Part shown: positions 38,736 through 51,264 of the stretch, one piece after another | Layout: every line of letters starts with the position of its first letter | Numbering within the stretch: the first letter of the stretch is position 1 | Origin: Atrichornis clamosus | Taxonomy: Eukaryota > Chordata > Aves > Passeriformes > Menuridae | DNA: 64,000 nucleotides | Reading direction: 5' to 3' | Assembly: GCA_013400975.1 (NCBI GenBank) | Contig: WBMZ01009007.1 | Location: 18,809-82,808, forward strand | Made by a program: the position numbers and the translations under genes | The notes under the pieces: model-generated | What the model was told of the DNA's origin: nothing | Databases searched by the model: none | Seen by the model: only the letters and a program-made list of their open reading frames with translations

Positions 38736-41700
38736 TAAGAGGAGTGCTAGGAACAGGGAAAACAGGGAATCCCATTCCAAGGTAGATCCTGGGTGTTCCA
38801 AACCCTCCGGGCCCAGCTCACCAAGCACTGCAGCTCTTCATCCATCAGTTGCAGGCACTGCCCACGCTCTCACATCAGCCTCCGGCACAGCCCTTCCCAG
38901 AGCTCATCCCAGGGCTTCCAGCACCCTTTCTGCAGCAGAGGATGGTGAATTCTGCAGGATGCTGAAAACCCCTGCCCTGGGAGTGCAGAGGATGCAGGTG
39001 TCATCAGGATCCTGCCCGGGCTCGTGGGACACCATGGCACTTGCTAGGAAGGGTCTTGGGGTAGCAGGTACCTTTCTTAAGGATCCATTTTCCAGCCTCG
39101 TGTGAACGGCAAAGAGTCTCCGCTTTTGTTTAATAGTATTTATTTGAAACTTGTGAAAATATGAGCTAAGAGAGTGGCAGTGTTTCACACACTTGAAAAG
39201 CCAAGAGAAAGGTGTGTTGCAGACACTGAATTTTAGAGATGAGTGCTCAAAGGACAATTCCACTTTGTGAAAATTTTCAAGACATTAAGAGAAAGTCTGG
39301 CCTGTTACATACTGAAAGTCAAATGTTTAAAAGTCAGCGGTTTGCCCAAAAAATGAATGTTGACTGGGATGGGGGTCTCTGAGACTGGGGTTTCTCCAGG
39401 CCAGTTTTGTAGAACCACATTTTGAGCAATGCAGAGACACCAAAAACGTGCTTTGCTCTCTCACAAGGGTTGTTGGTTTATTTTGTTTTAAAGTCACGGC
39501 TTTGAAGATAAACCTCCTGCTTTCTGGAACCAGACTGGAATCAGCAATGATACATTTTGCTAACACAGCCTAGTTTGACAGGCTCTGAACCTCTAACACA
39601 AAATATTCACCACATTCTGGCTTTTTTCCCAATTCCAGCCGAGGACATCCCACACACCTTGTCCCACATACCTGAAGCACACCAGGGGACAGGCAGGCAA
39701 TTTGTGGATCATGGCAATAGCACGGATCGCTGCAGTTAGAATAACAGAAAGCATTTGGGAAGGGATTTTCAATGTCACTCTTCAGGGTTTAGGTTGATCT
39801 GTTGTTCCTAAAGACTGGGATGAGGCTCAATATGGGCAGGAACAAAACAATTTGGGCTGTGAGAATCCTCCACCTGCTCCAGAGCAGCAGGGTCTGGCTG
39901 CTGCAAGAGACCCAGATGGGATTAAGGTCTCCTTTAACCTGGGATTTCCTGGGCAAGGTTAGATTGTGTCACTCAGACCTGCTGCTGAACCTCAGCCCAT
40001 TTTTAGGGTGTGTCTGATGCTCTCAGCTTCTTCCTTCTGCCAGTGCCTCTGCGAGACGTGAGGGCTTTATCCCTGCCAGCGAGAGGAAAACAGGCAAATC
40101 CAGGGATTTCCACTTCCCGGGTGGTTTGGGGACAGGGTTGGTGGGGCATGGCTGTGTTCACGAGCCTGTGAAGGTGAAGGGAATGTGTCAGGGAGGGCTC
40201 TCCCAGAGCAGGGCTGCTGCCCACGCCACTGGATCCTGAGCTGTGCTGGCTGTCAGCTCCTCTCCATCTCTGCCTTTTTTTAAGGAATACACAGCATGTT
40301 CCCAGGCTGGGCTGGCAACCAATTTCCCGTGTATCCAGAGGCCCGCTGGCCCTTTCCTAGGTGAGCTAAGCAAGCACAAATGTCCTCCCTAAACAACAAC
40401 AGAGAGGAGACAGCTGGATGCGAATGCGCCGTTCTTGTGCAGGCTCCCTTTCCAATGACTCATAAAAGTTCCTTGGCAGCTGCCTGTGTGTATCTAACTG
40501 GGATCAGGTTAGGGGCAATGTGGATAGCTGAGGATGGAAAATATGTGTTGAATTTACTCCTCTGTCCCACTGCTGATCCGAAGGCTTGGGAACGCTCCTG
40601 CTGGAGCCCTCTGCTGCACGCCAGCCCTGCTCCGAGCTCTCCGGGACTTGTTCTCCTTCCATTTCCCTGTCCTTTCACCCTCTCCTACATGTCCCTCTGC
40701 ATTCCCCACTGGAACCCAAGGCAGAAGCCTGCTGAGGGGGGCAAAGAGGCAGCCAGAGCACAGGGGGCAGAGGGGACAGCAGGCAGCAGCCTCCAGGCTC
40801 TCAGCATGACTCACATTGCCCAGGCCACAAAAAAGGCGTGAGGACTGAGGCTCTTCCATCTCTTTTTTGTCTGAGCAGCAGCAACTGGCAAACATCCCGA
40901 CCCCTGCCTGCAGCACCCTCCTGCCCTGCTGTGTCAGAGGCCCAGCAGAGCTCTGAAGGGTGCAAAGCTGGGGACTCCCCCCGACCTTGTCTCTGGTGCA
41001 GACCCCTCAGCCTGGCTGTGTGTTGGAGCAGGCTGAAGCCCCCACTGCGTCCTGACCCTCACCTGCTCGGTGGTTTTTGCCATAGGAACTGGATGTGCAC
41101 ATCTCCAGCACAGCTCGGCTGGATCCAGTGGAAAACACCCAGTGAAAAATGCTCTCAGTCTTATTTAAGCTTTGCTTCACCTTAACAAAGGTGGCGGGGC
41201 CTGGAGGAAGCACCGTGTGGAGGCACAGCTTGGATGTGGTGCCCAGCACTGGAGCATTCCCCTCATCCTCACGCCAGGAGTCTCAGTGCTCTCCCCAAAC
41301 CCCCCCAGCAAAGGGAGGAAGGATCAGCACAAAGCTCTTGGAAAGAGATTCCCAGGAAATTGAGTTACTGTGTAGTGCCTGAAATCCTGGTGGGAATGGA
41401 GCTCTTGGCACGGGCCAGAGCCGTGCTTTTTAGTAGATCTGTTTGGTTGGGAGAAAGGAAAGCCCCTCTAAGGAGCCTCTGCTTTCAAGGCAGAAAGCAG
41501 CACCCTGGTTTGAGCAGAGCCTGGAAGAAAGGAGGGAAATTCTCCCAGAAACTTGTGGAGAAGCTGCCAATTCCCTTCTGCAGCCCTTCCCTTTCCCTTG
41601 TCACGGCATCTCAGCCCTCAGTCCCACCTCCAGCTGTCAAACGCTGCTGCCCATGTTTGCCTCCCACGTCTCTCCTTCCAAACACAAGCCAGGATCAAAG

Positions 41701-42014
41701 AAACCCTGGGAAGCCCCCCCACAGCATCCACTGCCACCGGGCACATCCCTCCAGCACCACCAGGCAGATCCTCTTCGGGCCTGTAGCCAAAAGAGCCGAT
41801 GGTTCTTCTTTTCTCAGCTCTGTCTGAAGTGGACACTGAAAAAGGAAAAAGTGAGAAATGAGCAGAGAGTGCTGGGCCTGCAGCCTCGCAGGGCCAGATG
41901 TGTGGTGCCTCCCTGCCAAAATCCCTGCTCCTTCCTCCCCCTGCCTCCCCAGCTTGAGGAACACTTCCAGGGGCTCCTCGGGGTGTGGGGGTCACTTCCT
42001 ATTTTTCCTACTGC
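38736..42014. other. Unique sequence, no gene recognised
   Basis: Somewhat AT-rich at 39100-39330 and otherwise moderate GC. The plus-strand frame of 282 codons at 41443-42291 runs into the CR1 at its end and is not considered a gene. Confidence 0.55.
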
Positions 42015-42142
42015 AAATGGGGAAGTGTCCAAGGCTGGTTTGGACAGGGCTTGGAGCAACCTGGTCCAGTGGAAGCTGTCCCTGCCCATGGAATTGGATG
42101 AGCTTCAAGGTCTCTTCCAACCCAAACCAGTCCGTGAATTGT
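42015..42142 (+). mobile_element. CR1 LINE 3'-end fragment
   Basis: Reads GGGCTTGGAGCAACCTGGTC, 'cagtggaagctgtccctgcc', 'ttcaaggtctcttccaaccc' and 'aaaccagtccgtgaattgtg'. This is the CR1 tail in plus orientation. The tail repeat is decayed. Confidence 0.9.
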
Positions 42143-43410
42143 GTCCATACAGGTTCCGTTTCTACACTGGCCAAGACCACAGGAGGAGGTGTAAGAGGGG
42201 CAGGAAAGGCTCATCCCAGCAGGGAGGATCCCTGCGGATGCTCGCTCCGGGGGATGTTTGCAGAGCTGATGCAACGTCTGCAGTTGGCTGAGACGTCTGA
42301 ACGCTTCTGCTGTTATTTTTGTAAGCATCCTCCTCATGGTGCGTGGAGCCATCACCAAAGGAACTTTGCCCTCTCTCAGCTCACACTTCTCCTAAGAAAA
42401 TAAGTTTGGGTGTCTGCCAAAAAGCTGAAAATGAATAAACCCATGTGTAAAAAGTTAACGATTTCACTGATTTTTGGTGTTCGGAAGCTTAATAGAGGAA
42501 AAGTACAAATTGAAAATATCTCCACAGAAATTCTAAAGTGGAATTTTGACAGAAAAGTTGGTGCTGCTGAAATTTCTCATGAAAAAAATAAATATTGAAG
42601 AACCATCTCAGCTGTGATGCTGGTCCTGGAGCACCACAAGAGGCTCACAGGGCTTGATCAGCTCAGCATTGACTTGGAATGAGAGACTTTCCACTTCCAA
42701 GAAGAAGGACTGAAACAAAAGCAGGGAGGAGCTGTGGTTCCCTAATTTTAGGACACCACCTCTAATGGATGGGAACTTCTCACGGGCAGTGGGAGGTCAC
42801 TGCTAGGGTGGGATGTTGGGTAACGTGGACCACCGGCTTGGTTTCAGGTCTGCTCAGCAATTGTACAAGTCCCAGATTCCTAAAGTTCCACAGTGGAAAT
42901 GGTTTTAGGTTGATATTGAAATGGGGAGTGATTGGCTCCATATTCTGGTAATCTGTGGGATCAGGAGTGTGGGGAGAACCATCCCACCCCACCGGGCCAG
43001 CAGAGCCAGGGCCGGGCTCTCCTCTGCTCCTTGGGAGCTCTTCAGAAATCGTGGAAGGCAATAAATCTTTGGAGTAATTTTGGGCTGGAACTCAGTGATG
43101 CTTAATCGGCAGCAGATGCTGAGGGAGGTCTTTCCTGGAAGGCTGGTGTGGGGACAGGCACTCGGGCTCTCAAACAGAGAGGGTTTTGTTGTTGTCGCGC
43201 TAACTGGGTGTGTCGTTGGGTGCCTTGAGCCAGTGACAGGCCCTGCATGTCGCTGTCACCCAGCCCAGGCTGTCCTGGAGCTTCACATTCCCCTCCTTGC
43301 TGGTGATAAGGTCCGGCAAAGCGCCTCTCCTCCATCGCTTGCAGGAGAAAATCCCCATCAACGCATTCCAGGAACTTCCCGGGGTCAACAGCGGGGACGC
43401 ACTCCCCCCT
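42143..43410. other. Unique sequence, no gene recognised
   Basis: AT-rich around 42400-42600. I see no gene, RNA or repeat. Confidence 0.55.
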
Positions 43411-43490
43411 GTGATCTTTCCTACTCCAAAATTACCTTTTCTACCCCAAAATTTTCTTTCCTATCCCAAAATTTTCTTTCCTACCCCAAA
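43411..43490 (+). repeat. 20-bp minisatellite, 4 copies
   Basis: Four consecutive 20-base units lie at 43411, 43431, 43451 and 43471. Each ends in CCAAA and carries a variant of CTTTCCTACC. Units 3 and 4 differ at one position, while units 1 and 2 are more diverged. Confidence 0.92.
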
Positions 43491-43548
43491 ACGACCCGAA
43501 GCTGGGCCAGCCCTGCCGCCACCATGCAGCCACACGCTCTGTGAGGAG

Positions 43549-43562
43549 CCACCAGAGGGCAT
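43549..43562 (+). promoter_or_regulatory. CTCF-like motif
   Basis: Reads CCACCAGAGGGCAT, 13 of 14 positions of CCASYAGRKGGCRS, with the mismatch only at the last base. It lies 59 bases after the 20-bp minisatellite. Occupancy cannot be judged from sequence. Confidence 0.55.
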
Positions 43563-45583
43563 TAGATTTGTATTTTTTTCCCTATCCAGAGAAATCCAGG
43601 ACATTTTCTGGATCGTGCTCCCTTTCCCAGTGCCCAGGTAGGACTGTGGGAATATCACCCTGTGAATCCTAGAGCCTTAACAGGGCAGCTTGGCTTCTAA
43701 CAGAGAGCCTGACCTTCTTTTCATTCCTGAAATTTGGCTTTTTATTGCCTCTGTGGAATAAAAGGAAGGCAGAGGGTGGGAAAAGCAGAACATTTCAAAA
43801 ATAAATAAGGAAAAAACAAACAAACCCAAGCCACAACATTTCCAATGCTTGCAGAAATTGAATAAATGTGAAAAAAATTTGAAAAACTGTTAAGTAAACT
43901 TTTGAAAATATTGCAAAACACCACACTGGTTACACCTCACGTGCCAATGGTTTTTTAGGTAAGGGAAGCAGGTTCAGGGGGTTTGCTGGCATCCAGGGAT
44001 TCCTTCTGAGCCTGGCTTTGATGGAGATATGATTTCCTACGCCAACAGTGTCTGTGCTCAGCCACGTCTGGTGTCACTCCAAGGCCACCCACTGTCCTTA
44101 GCTGAGGTCACTGCCTCAGTTAAATTACATTTACAGGCCCAGGGTTGTGTGCTCTAAGTACCCTGCAAGTGTGGAGGGACATTTTTCAACCCTAAAGTGC
44201 CATTAAGCCTCGACACCTTAATTAAAAAATCATTTCAACCAGCTGAATGTCATCAGGCTGAAGCAGAAAATAAATCAGCGGAGTCCCTTTGTCTTCGAAA
44301 CATCTTAAGTTTTCCAGCAATGAAACAGAAATAGGTAAAGAAATCAATATAGACCAAGGTGTAGAAACATGAACCTTCCCAGGGTGGTGTTTAGAAGAGG
44401 AAGGTGCTGTTAAAAATGTTACAGCTGCTCCGTCCACCCAGAAGGGAGGGATAACATTTGGTCTGCAAGGACCTAAAAAAAAAGAAAAAAAAAAAAAAAA
44501 AGTCAAAGCATGAAGCAATTTAGTGAAGATTTATTTCCTTTTTGTTCTGTGCTCTCCTGGGCTGCCTGACACGTTTGGAAGGGAGTCCGGAGAGACGTGT
44601 GGGCCAGAGAGAAACTCCCCAGGACATGAGGTAAATGCAGATGGAGTCAGCCCAGACTCTGCTGTCCCGGCGTGTGGCAGGGGGTTGGCATTTCATATCC
44701 AGAGTCTGTGGCTTAAACCGTGTCCCAGGGAAGTGTGGCATCCTGGGAAGGGCCAAGGCTTGTGGATTTGGCCGGTGGTGCTCTCCCTGTGCCACACGAG
44801 CTGGTGGCAGCCACAGCCCTGACCCTGTGTCCCCCTGTGAGCCGCCTTCCGCGTGGACTGAGGAAGTTGAGGAGCCGGGAAAGGTTCCACTGAGCAAATC
44901 TCTGAATCTCCAGCTCCAGAGAGGCAGAAAGGTGGGACACCAGCGCTCCGGCCAGGAGGAATTCAGTCAGTGCTGCATCAATGTGCACATGCCTGAGTGT
45001 GTCTGCAGGTGTCTGGGAGAGGAACCGCTCCGAATCCTCTCCACCACCAGCCCTGAAGTCATGAGGGAGGGCTGGAACTCTCTTCCTTGGGGGATTTGAT
45101 GTACTTCCAAGCCATTCCGAGGCTGCCAGGTTCTCCAGCTCAAGGGGAAACCACAACAACGCTCATTAATCAAACGAAGCTCAGGTTCTTGCTGCCAGCA
45201 CGTGGCTGCGACACATCCGCTTCCCGAGCTGACATCTGCCATCCTGGGAAAACGTGTGGATTCCAGCCCTGGTGGAGCAGCAGCAACACCTCCCACAGCA
45301 AAAATACCTCCCACAACACACCCACCCCAGCGAGGCCTGCATGGAGCTGATGGCTCTTACCCAGGATGAAAAATAAACCTCGGCAAATCCCCAGGCTCTT
45401 CCCCTGGTCCTTTCCTTTCCCAAAGCCACCCTCAAACCTTGGGAAGTTAAAACATATTAAACATCCCAACAGCCCTTCTGCTGTGTTGTCCAGGCACTGG
45501 CACCCCTGGTGTCTTCTGTGTTCCTCTCCTCTCTAATACGATTTATTTTGAAGGCCAGATAATAAGGCCATTAATTCTTTGGC
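43563..45583. other. Unique sequence, no gene recognised
   Basis: AT-rich at 43780-43920, with the A-tract noted separately at 44475. No gene was recognised. Confidence 0.55.
44475..44501 (+). repeat. A-rich tract
   Basis: 27 bases are all A except one G. It could be a simple repeat or the tail of an old retroposed sequence. No source sequence was recognised upstream and target-site duplications were not evident. Confidence 0.8.
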
Positions 45584-46078
45584 TCATGCTGTGAAGAGTT
45601 TAATGGAACATGACAAGAAAACAGTGTTTCTTTCGTGGGAGTAATTACTGTCTGACTTTAAGTCTTTACCTACAGCAGTAGCTGTAAGGAGAATAGGCCC
45701 ATTAAAGGCAGGTGGAGACATTAAATCCTTAGAAATTGAGTGGTTTTTAACCTGAAGAACGGCATAAATGACCATAGCTGGGCCAGGCTCCTTATCCCAG
45801 ATGAAATATTTTGCCCAGGTCAGAGTAGCTGCCCTCTCCTCGGCCATGGCAGAGGGATCCACCCTGCGCTGAAGGAGGGGTTCAGGAACATTCATATATT
45901 CAAATGTTTCAGGTGGGAGCTTGGTTAAAGCCAACCACAAGCCTGACCAAGCCTGACCGTTAGGAAAAGAATCTTTAATGGAGGGAGATAAATGTGGGGG
46001 GAATGGGGAAGGAAAATGAGGATGGAGGAGGTGTGAGAGCCGCAGGCGGACACAGCCCTGACCTCGAGGCTGCATCAC
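45584..46078 (-). other. Uncharacterised open reading frame, coding status doubtful
   Basis: A 164-codon minus-strand frame starts with ATG and ends with TGA. I do not recognise the product. The first ~37 residues are low-complexity (rich in His, Pro and Ser), but the remaining ~125 have a balanced, protein-like composition with few Cys and Pro, unlike other frames in this window. An AATAAA on the same strand lies at 45542-45547, about 37 bases after the stop. Possible in-frame splice acceptors (CTAACGGTCAG near 45955) and donors (CTGTAG|GTAAAG near 45671) exist but are not decisive. No signal peptide, membrane segment or catalytic motif is visible. It could be a retrocopy, an exon, or a chance frame over conserved non-coding DNA. 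Confidence 0.2.
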
Positions 46079-46470
46079 CCAAATGGTTTCCCTCTGCTTT
46101 CCCTCCCCATGAGCACGGACCGTGCTGGAAAATCCTCATCAGCCACGATGAGTGGATGCAGGTTTGCTGTGCGGGGCCAGGAGCACTGGTCCCACTGGTT
46201 TATTGTGGTGGGGTTGCTCCCATTGCTAAGCGACGCCGTGTTGCTGTTGGCACGGGGGGGATGTTGGCTGTCTCGGAGCCCACATGTGCAGGGGGAGGTG
46301 ACTCATGAGGTCTGGATCCAGTGTTTCAGGCTGCCTTTAAATTGCTGCAGAAGAACATTCCCTTCTGCTGACACACGGCCGCGGCCGCGGCAGCTCCCGA
46401 CAGCCACCCCGGGAGGGACCCCAGCACCTGTGGGACTCACAGATCCGTGGGTGAAGAGCCCTGCGGGGAC

Positions 46471-46590
46471 TGCTCCACCCCTGGAAGTGTTCAAAACCAG
46501 GCTGGATGGGATTTTGAGCAAGATGGTCTAGTGGAAGGTGTCCCTGCCTGTTAGAACAAGATGGTTTTTAAGGTTTCCAACCCAAAGCCC
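46471..46590 (+). mobile_element. CR1 LINE 3'-end fragment, tail missing
   Basis: Reads 'cacccctggaagtgttcaaa', 'accaggctggatgggatttt', 'ggtctagtggaaggtgtccc' and 'ttttaaggtttccaacccaa'. This is the CR1 tail in plus orientation. It stops before the terminal GATTCTGTGA repeat, so the very end has been lost. A short CpG-dense patch (46376-46400) lies just upstream. Confidence 0.9.
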
Positions 46591-49429
46591 ACCACAGCTG
46601 CAAGCTCTCATCACAGCTCCCTTCTAAGGAATACTCAAAACACATTTGCAACACCACTGGATTCCCCTTTTTCCCTGGGGATCTTGCACTAAATATTGCC
46701 TGAATATCCCTGAATCAGCTGCTCCCTGTGTGCCCAGTCTGAACACAGACTTTTGCCATCATTTCTTATTTGGATGTCGCCTCCTCCAGCTCTTGGCACC
46801 CAAAATTGTGAGGTCCAAGAACCTGTTTTGAACAAGCCAGGAGCGCTGGAGGATCCATGGGTGAAAGAGCCACCCCTGAGGAGCCACGTCCCCGATGTCC
46901 CCAAGGCCTCTGGGGGAGAAGCTTTCCCCGCAGCCAGCGCCAGCCCCGGGGCTGGGCTGCAGCTCTGAGGAGTGTGTAGGAGTTCAGGAGTTCAGCCACG
47001 GCTGCTGCGAAACATCTCCAATCTGTAAAATTGGCCTGGAAACGCCTTGTCCCAACCACTGGCTTCTCTTAAAAGCCAAAATCCCAAGAGTAGATAAAAA
47101 CCTCAGGTCCCACCAGCCCCTCTCCAGGAGGGTTTGCACTGAACTCGGCTCAGAGCTGAGAACCAGCACCCCACAGCTCCCAGCTCCTTTGTTTTAATGA
47201 TGTTTTGCTCCAGAAATCAAAGAGCTACAGGGGTATTTACTATTATTTACTGACCTGAAGCCCAGGCCTCTGCATCCCACTTCCCTGCTTTGCTCCCCAA
47301 CTTTCCACAGCTCCTGGCAGCCTTCAGAGACACAGAACAGCTACGGACTGCATTGTAGGTACAAAAGCCTGGACACTGCCAGTGTCATGCTAGAGGATGG
47401 CCTTATCTCTTGTCCCTGTCCTTAAAAAGCCCTGGAATGTCTCTAATCAGCCCCTTATGTGCCTGCTGGATCCCTGAAGAGCCATAAATCTGTGACTCCA
47501 GCTTGCACAGATGCAATAAAAGAAGCAAGGGGAAACCGTTCCTCAAAAGTCGCCCTTTGTGGGGCAGGAGTCCCAGTTTGTCCTGGTTTGTGGGGCGCCT
47601 TGCTGAGGGTGCTCTGCTCTGGCACAGGAGAGCAGACAGAGCTCATGGGGACGGCTGGATGGCTCCTGGAAGGGGCTGCACTTTGGGGTGCAGTGCCCTC
47701 TCTTCTGGTGGGACCCGCTCTGATCCCTGGGGTTCATTCCAGGTCGTGTCGGGCAGCTCAGAAGTGACAAGGGGGCACGGAAAAGCACCCTCTCTCTAAT
47801 TCCCAGCAAATCTCCTGTGGCCAGGCCATCCCTGAATTTCAGCAAATCCAGTGCTGAGGCCAACCCTTGCCTGCAGAGCTGCCAACCCTCCCCTCACACC
47901 TCCTTGCCAACTTCTGCCAAACCTGGCCGAGGCCCAGGGGCCTGAGGGGAAGAGTTTTGAAGACGTTCCACTCAAACGTGCGGCTGGATAAAGGATCCTG
48001 CCCACGCCCCGTCTGGAAGAGCCTGTCTGGAAGAGCCAGCACAACCCCACGAGCCACCAGCAATGCCACACACAGCCCTGCTCCGGGGCTGGGCAGGGAG
48101 ATGCTCACACATGGCCTCAACCTGCCATCTAGTGTTCTCCTCACGGATCCTGCTGCCAGAGCCTGCAGCAGGCTGGGGAAATCAGCCGTGATTTGGGTTT
48201 GGCTGCACCTCCAGCAGGACCCTGAGAGCAGCAGGGCAGGAGGGGCTGCTGGCTCCCAGCACCAGGAATTCTCAAACGTTGGGTTTGCAGAATTGCCCAG
48301 AGAGGATTTTCACGTAGCTCAGCTGGGTTAGTGCCATGCTCCGAGCAAACAGAGCATCCAGCTCAGCCCCTGGCTTAAAACTGTTTATAAAAATCAGCAA
48401 TTTTCAAAATGGAAAGATTAAATTAGTCCAAACAAAAAAGCCCCACTATAATCACAGCAGACCAAGCTGGAATGATGTCACATAAACAGGGAAGGGGTGG
48501 CCACAGTTGTTGTCGGGAGTCAGACGGAGCTGCCAAAGAAAATAATACATTTTTTTCTCTTATTTCTCCCTTTGAGAATTTCAGGGTTTGGCCCCAAAGC
48601 AGATGCAGGTGAACATCCTGGGATGCACCCCCCATGTCCTCACACCAGCATTCCTGCTGGAGCTGCCTCTGAGGTGGGAGAGAGAAGACCAGAGGCATCA
48701 GAAAGAAGGGTGCAAGAGCATTCCCAGCACATGGAATGGGATGCTCAGTGCTGGCTTGGCAGCACCCCCAGCCCAAACGTGCTGCCTGGTCTCAGGGACG
48801 AGCTCTGGCCACCTTCACCCCCGTCCCCAGGGACAGAGCAACGTGCTGGGCTTAACCTGGCTAAGGGAGCTCCAAAACAAAGCAGCTTTGGGCAAAAAGC
48901 CTCTCCTGTCTCTGTCTCAGCTTCCAGTTGTTAACTTCCCTTTCAGAACGCAGAGGAGTTTGACATCAGGTGCTGAATTATCCCTGGCCCCTTTAGAATA
49001 ACAGATTACCCATGCTTAGAAGCCACAGTGGTTTGTTTGTTTTCTAAACCAGGGCCTCTCCCACTGCTCCAGCACACCCTCCTTCCCGCCACTGAAATCC
49101 AAGCCCTTCCCACGGAACAGAAGCTCTATTCATTCCCTATTCGCTCCCTGTCAGCCCAGTCTCCTTGCAGAATCCCTCCCTGGTCCCCCGAGCAGACTCT
49201 GATGTTGGTGTGGGCATCCCTGGGGTGTGCAGAGGCTCACAGGTGAGGCTGGCACAGATCTTTCCGGATGCTTTCCCTCTGTTCTCCACCGTGGTGTGGG
49301 ACTGGAATGGTGTGGGACCCCTCCGTGGGCTCGGGTGCTGCACCCCGCACTTGGTGGGGCCAGAAATGGCACAGCAGCCAAATGGCACCTGAATGTCCCA
49401 AATGCTCCACAAAAGGTACGTGCACCAGG
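46591..49429. other. Unique sequence, no gene recognised
   Basis: Apart from the CTCF-like motif at 48122 I see only a two-copy 14-base repeat at 48011-48038 (GTCTGGAAGAGCC plus one base). No gene was recognised. Confidence 0.55.
48122..48135 (-). promoter_or_regulatory. CTCF-like motif
   Basis: The minus strand reads ACACTAGATGGCAG, 13 of 14 positions of CCASYAGRKGGCRS, with a mismatch only at the first base. It faces the plus-strand motif at 43549, i.e. convergent orientation. Confidence 0.58.
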
Positions 49430-49541
49430 GTGTTGGAGCAACCTGCTCTGGAGGAAGGTCCCTGCCCGTGGAGGGGTTGGAACGAGATGATTTTTAAGGT
49501 CCGTTCCACACCCCAGGCCGGTCTGGGATTCCATGATCCTC
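49430..49541 (+). mobile_element. CR1 LINE 3'-end fragment
   Basis: Reads TGTTGGAGCAACCTGCTCTG, 'gaaggtccctgcccgtggag', 'ggttggaacgagatgatttt', 'taaggtccgttccacacccc' and ends 'gggattccatgatcc'. This is the CR1 tail in plus orientation with a short insertion near the end. Confidence 0.9.
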
Positions 49542-50568
49542 TGGCACATCTCCCCGGCAGATATCCGTGATGCCACAGGAGGGTTTGGGTGGAAAAGGCC
49601 TGGCATGGACAAGAACGTGGACTGCTGTGTGTCCCAGGATCAGGGGGCTTTGGGACAGCGAGGACAAGACCTTGAGGGGACAGGGAGGCTCAACATCTAC
49701 AGCAGAGGCAGCGCAGCCCTGCCAAGCTCATCCTCTGGAGTTTTTACAGGGAGACAGGGATGTTATGTGCCAAGTCCGCAGGCCAAGGGGGTTGAATTCC
49801 CCATTTTAAGCACAGAAACTCACAGTGCCCTGGCTGCTCCCTGGAAAAGGCAGCTGGACAAAGAGCCTTTCTCGCTGTGCTCTCCCTGGAGAAACAGAGG
49901 GCAAGCTGGAAAGGAGGAATGGCAGCTTGGCAGGAGACAGGAATCCAAACCAAATGGAAAGAGGCCTCTTGAGAGGTGTTCCCTCCCCAGAGGCCAATAG
50001 GAAAATGGCCAGGCAGGCTCTGAGGTGGGCTGTGGGACACAAGACAGGGCAGGGAGGACATCCCTGTCCAGGAGGCACTGCCTGGAGCAGCCTGAGCTCA
50101 TTCCAGCCCCTGCTGCTGTTGTCTCCCCTTCCTTCTTTGCACTCAGGATCTGGGGAACCATCCTGGAGCATCAATATTATGTAAAAATCAGGAGGTTATT
50201 TATTTATTATCGCCAGTTCACACTTCAACTTTCCACTGCCCTCATAAAAATTCCCTGCAGGAGCCAGCAGGTTGGATGGAACACTGCTCCTGGCCCTTCC
50301 CACCCATTCCATCAGCCCCTCCTGGCCTGGCAGCACCAGACGTGGCTCAGCCTCTCTGGGCCGTGGCCTGAGACGTGCAGGGCTGAGCCATGGGCTATCC
50401 CAAATGCATTCCAGATGATGGGAGACTGCAGCAGGTCCAGCTTTGTGAGGCAGCACCTCATAATAAATAACTCCTCACTGGACAGAAGAGTTTGAACTTG
50501 GGTGACATTTCTATTTGAGACCTCTCCACTGAATTTTTGGTTAATCCTGCTCCTCAAAAAAGGTGCAA

Positions 50569-50640
50569 TCCACCTTTCACTAGACCACATTCCTCCAAGC
50601 TGACCCGGAACACTTCCAGGGATGGGGCAGCCACAGCTGG
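50569..50640 (-). mobile_element. CR1 LINE internal fragment
   Basis: The plus strand reads 'ccacctttcactagaccaca', 'cctccaagc' and CACTTCCAGGGATGGGGCAG followed by CCACAGCTGG. This is the middle of the CR1 tail in reverse. Both the terminal repeat and the upstream part are missing. An A-rich tract (50698-50719) follows about 60 bases later. Confidence 0.85.
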
Positions 50641-51264
50641 CGGATGCAGCATCATCACCCAGCCAAACCCCAAACTCTTGGGCAGGCTCTTTGCCCAAAA
50701 AAAAAGAAAAAAAAAAAGGAAAGGATTGGTTTAAATTAAATGGCTCATCCCACTCTATCAAACTCAACTGCAAGAACCATGTGAGTTCAGCAAAAGAAGC
50801 TGCTCCCTGCACAACACAAACACCAACAACCCACGGAGCAGATGGGAGCAGCTGCCTGGGAAAATTGGTACTAATTGTTGCTCTGCTGGAGAATTCACAG
50901 CCTCGGCTCTGAGCAGCTCCTGCAGCACAGCAGAGCTCCCGGAAACACAGGGATCGGCTCTGCTTTGGTTTTTGGGAAGGAAGAGAGGCAGGAAGGCTGA
51001 GGGTGATGATGAGGTGAGCCGTCAGAGCAGCACTGCCGAGGCACAGGGAGGCAGAGGGGCCTGCAGTGACCCGGGCACAGGGACCGTGCCCCGGCCCGTG
51101 GTGCCAGCACCACCCCGGTGCTGCTCCGTGATCAGACGTGACCAGTCTGATCCCGATGCCGCTGGGAACCGCTTCGTCTTTTCTGGCAAATACTGCACGG
51201 CTTCAAACATTTCCTCTCCTGTGTTGCCCCAGAGGGAGAATGCAGACAGGCTCTTTGAATTCCA

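Noticed and set aside
41443..42291. 282-codon plus-strand frame
   Set aside because: It overlaps open frames on the other strand, has no recognisable domain, and its last third is CR1 sequence.
47990..48040. Two-copy 14-base repeat considered as a minisatellite
   Set aside because: Only two copies; noted in the region entry but too short to be a separate element.
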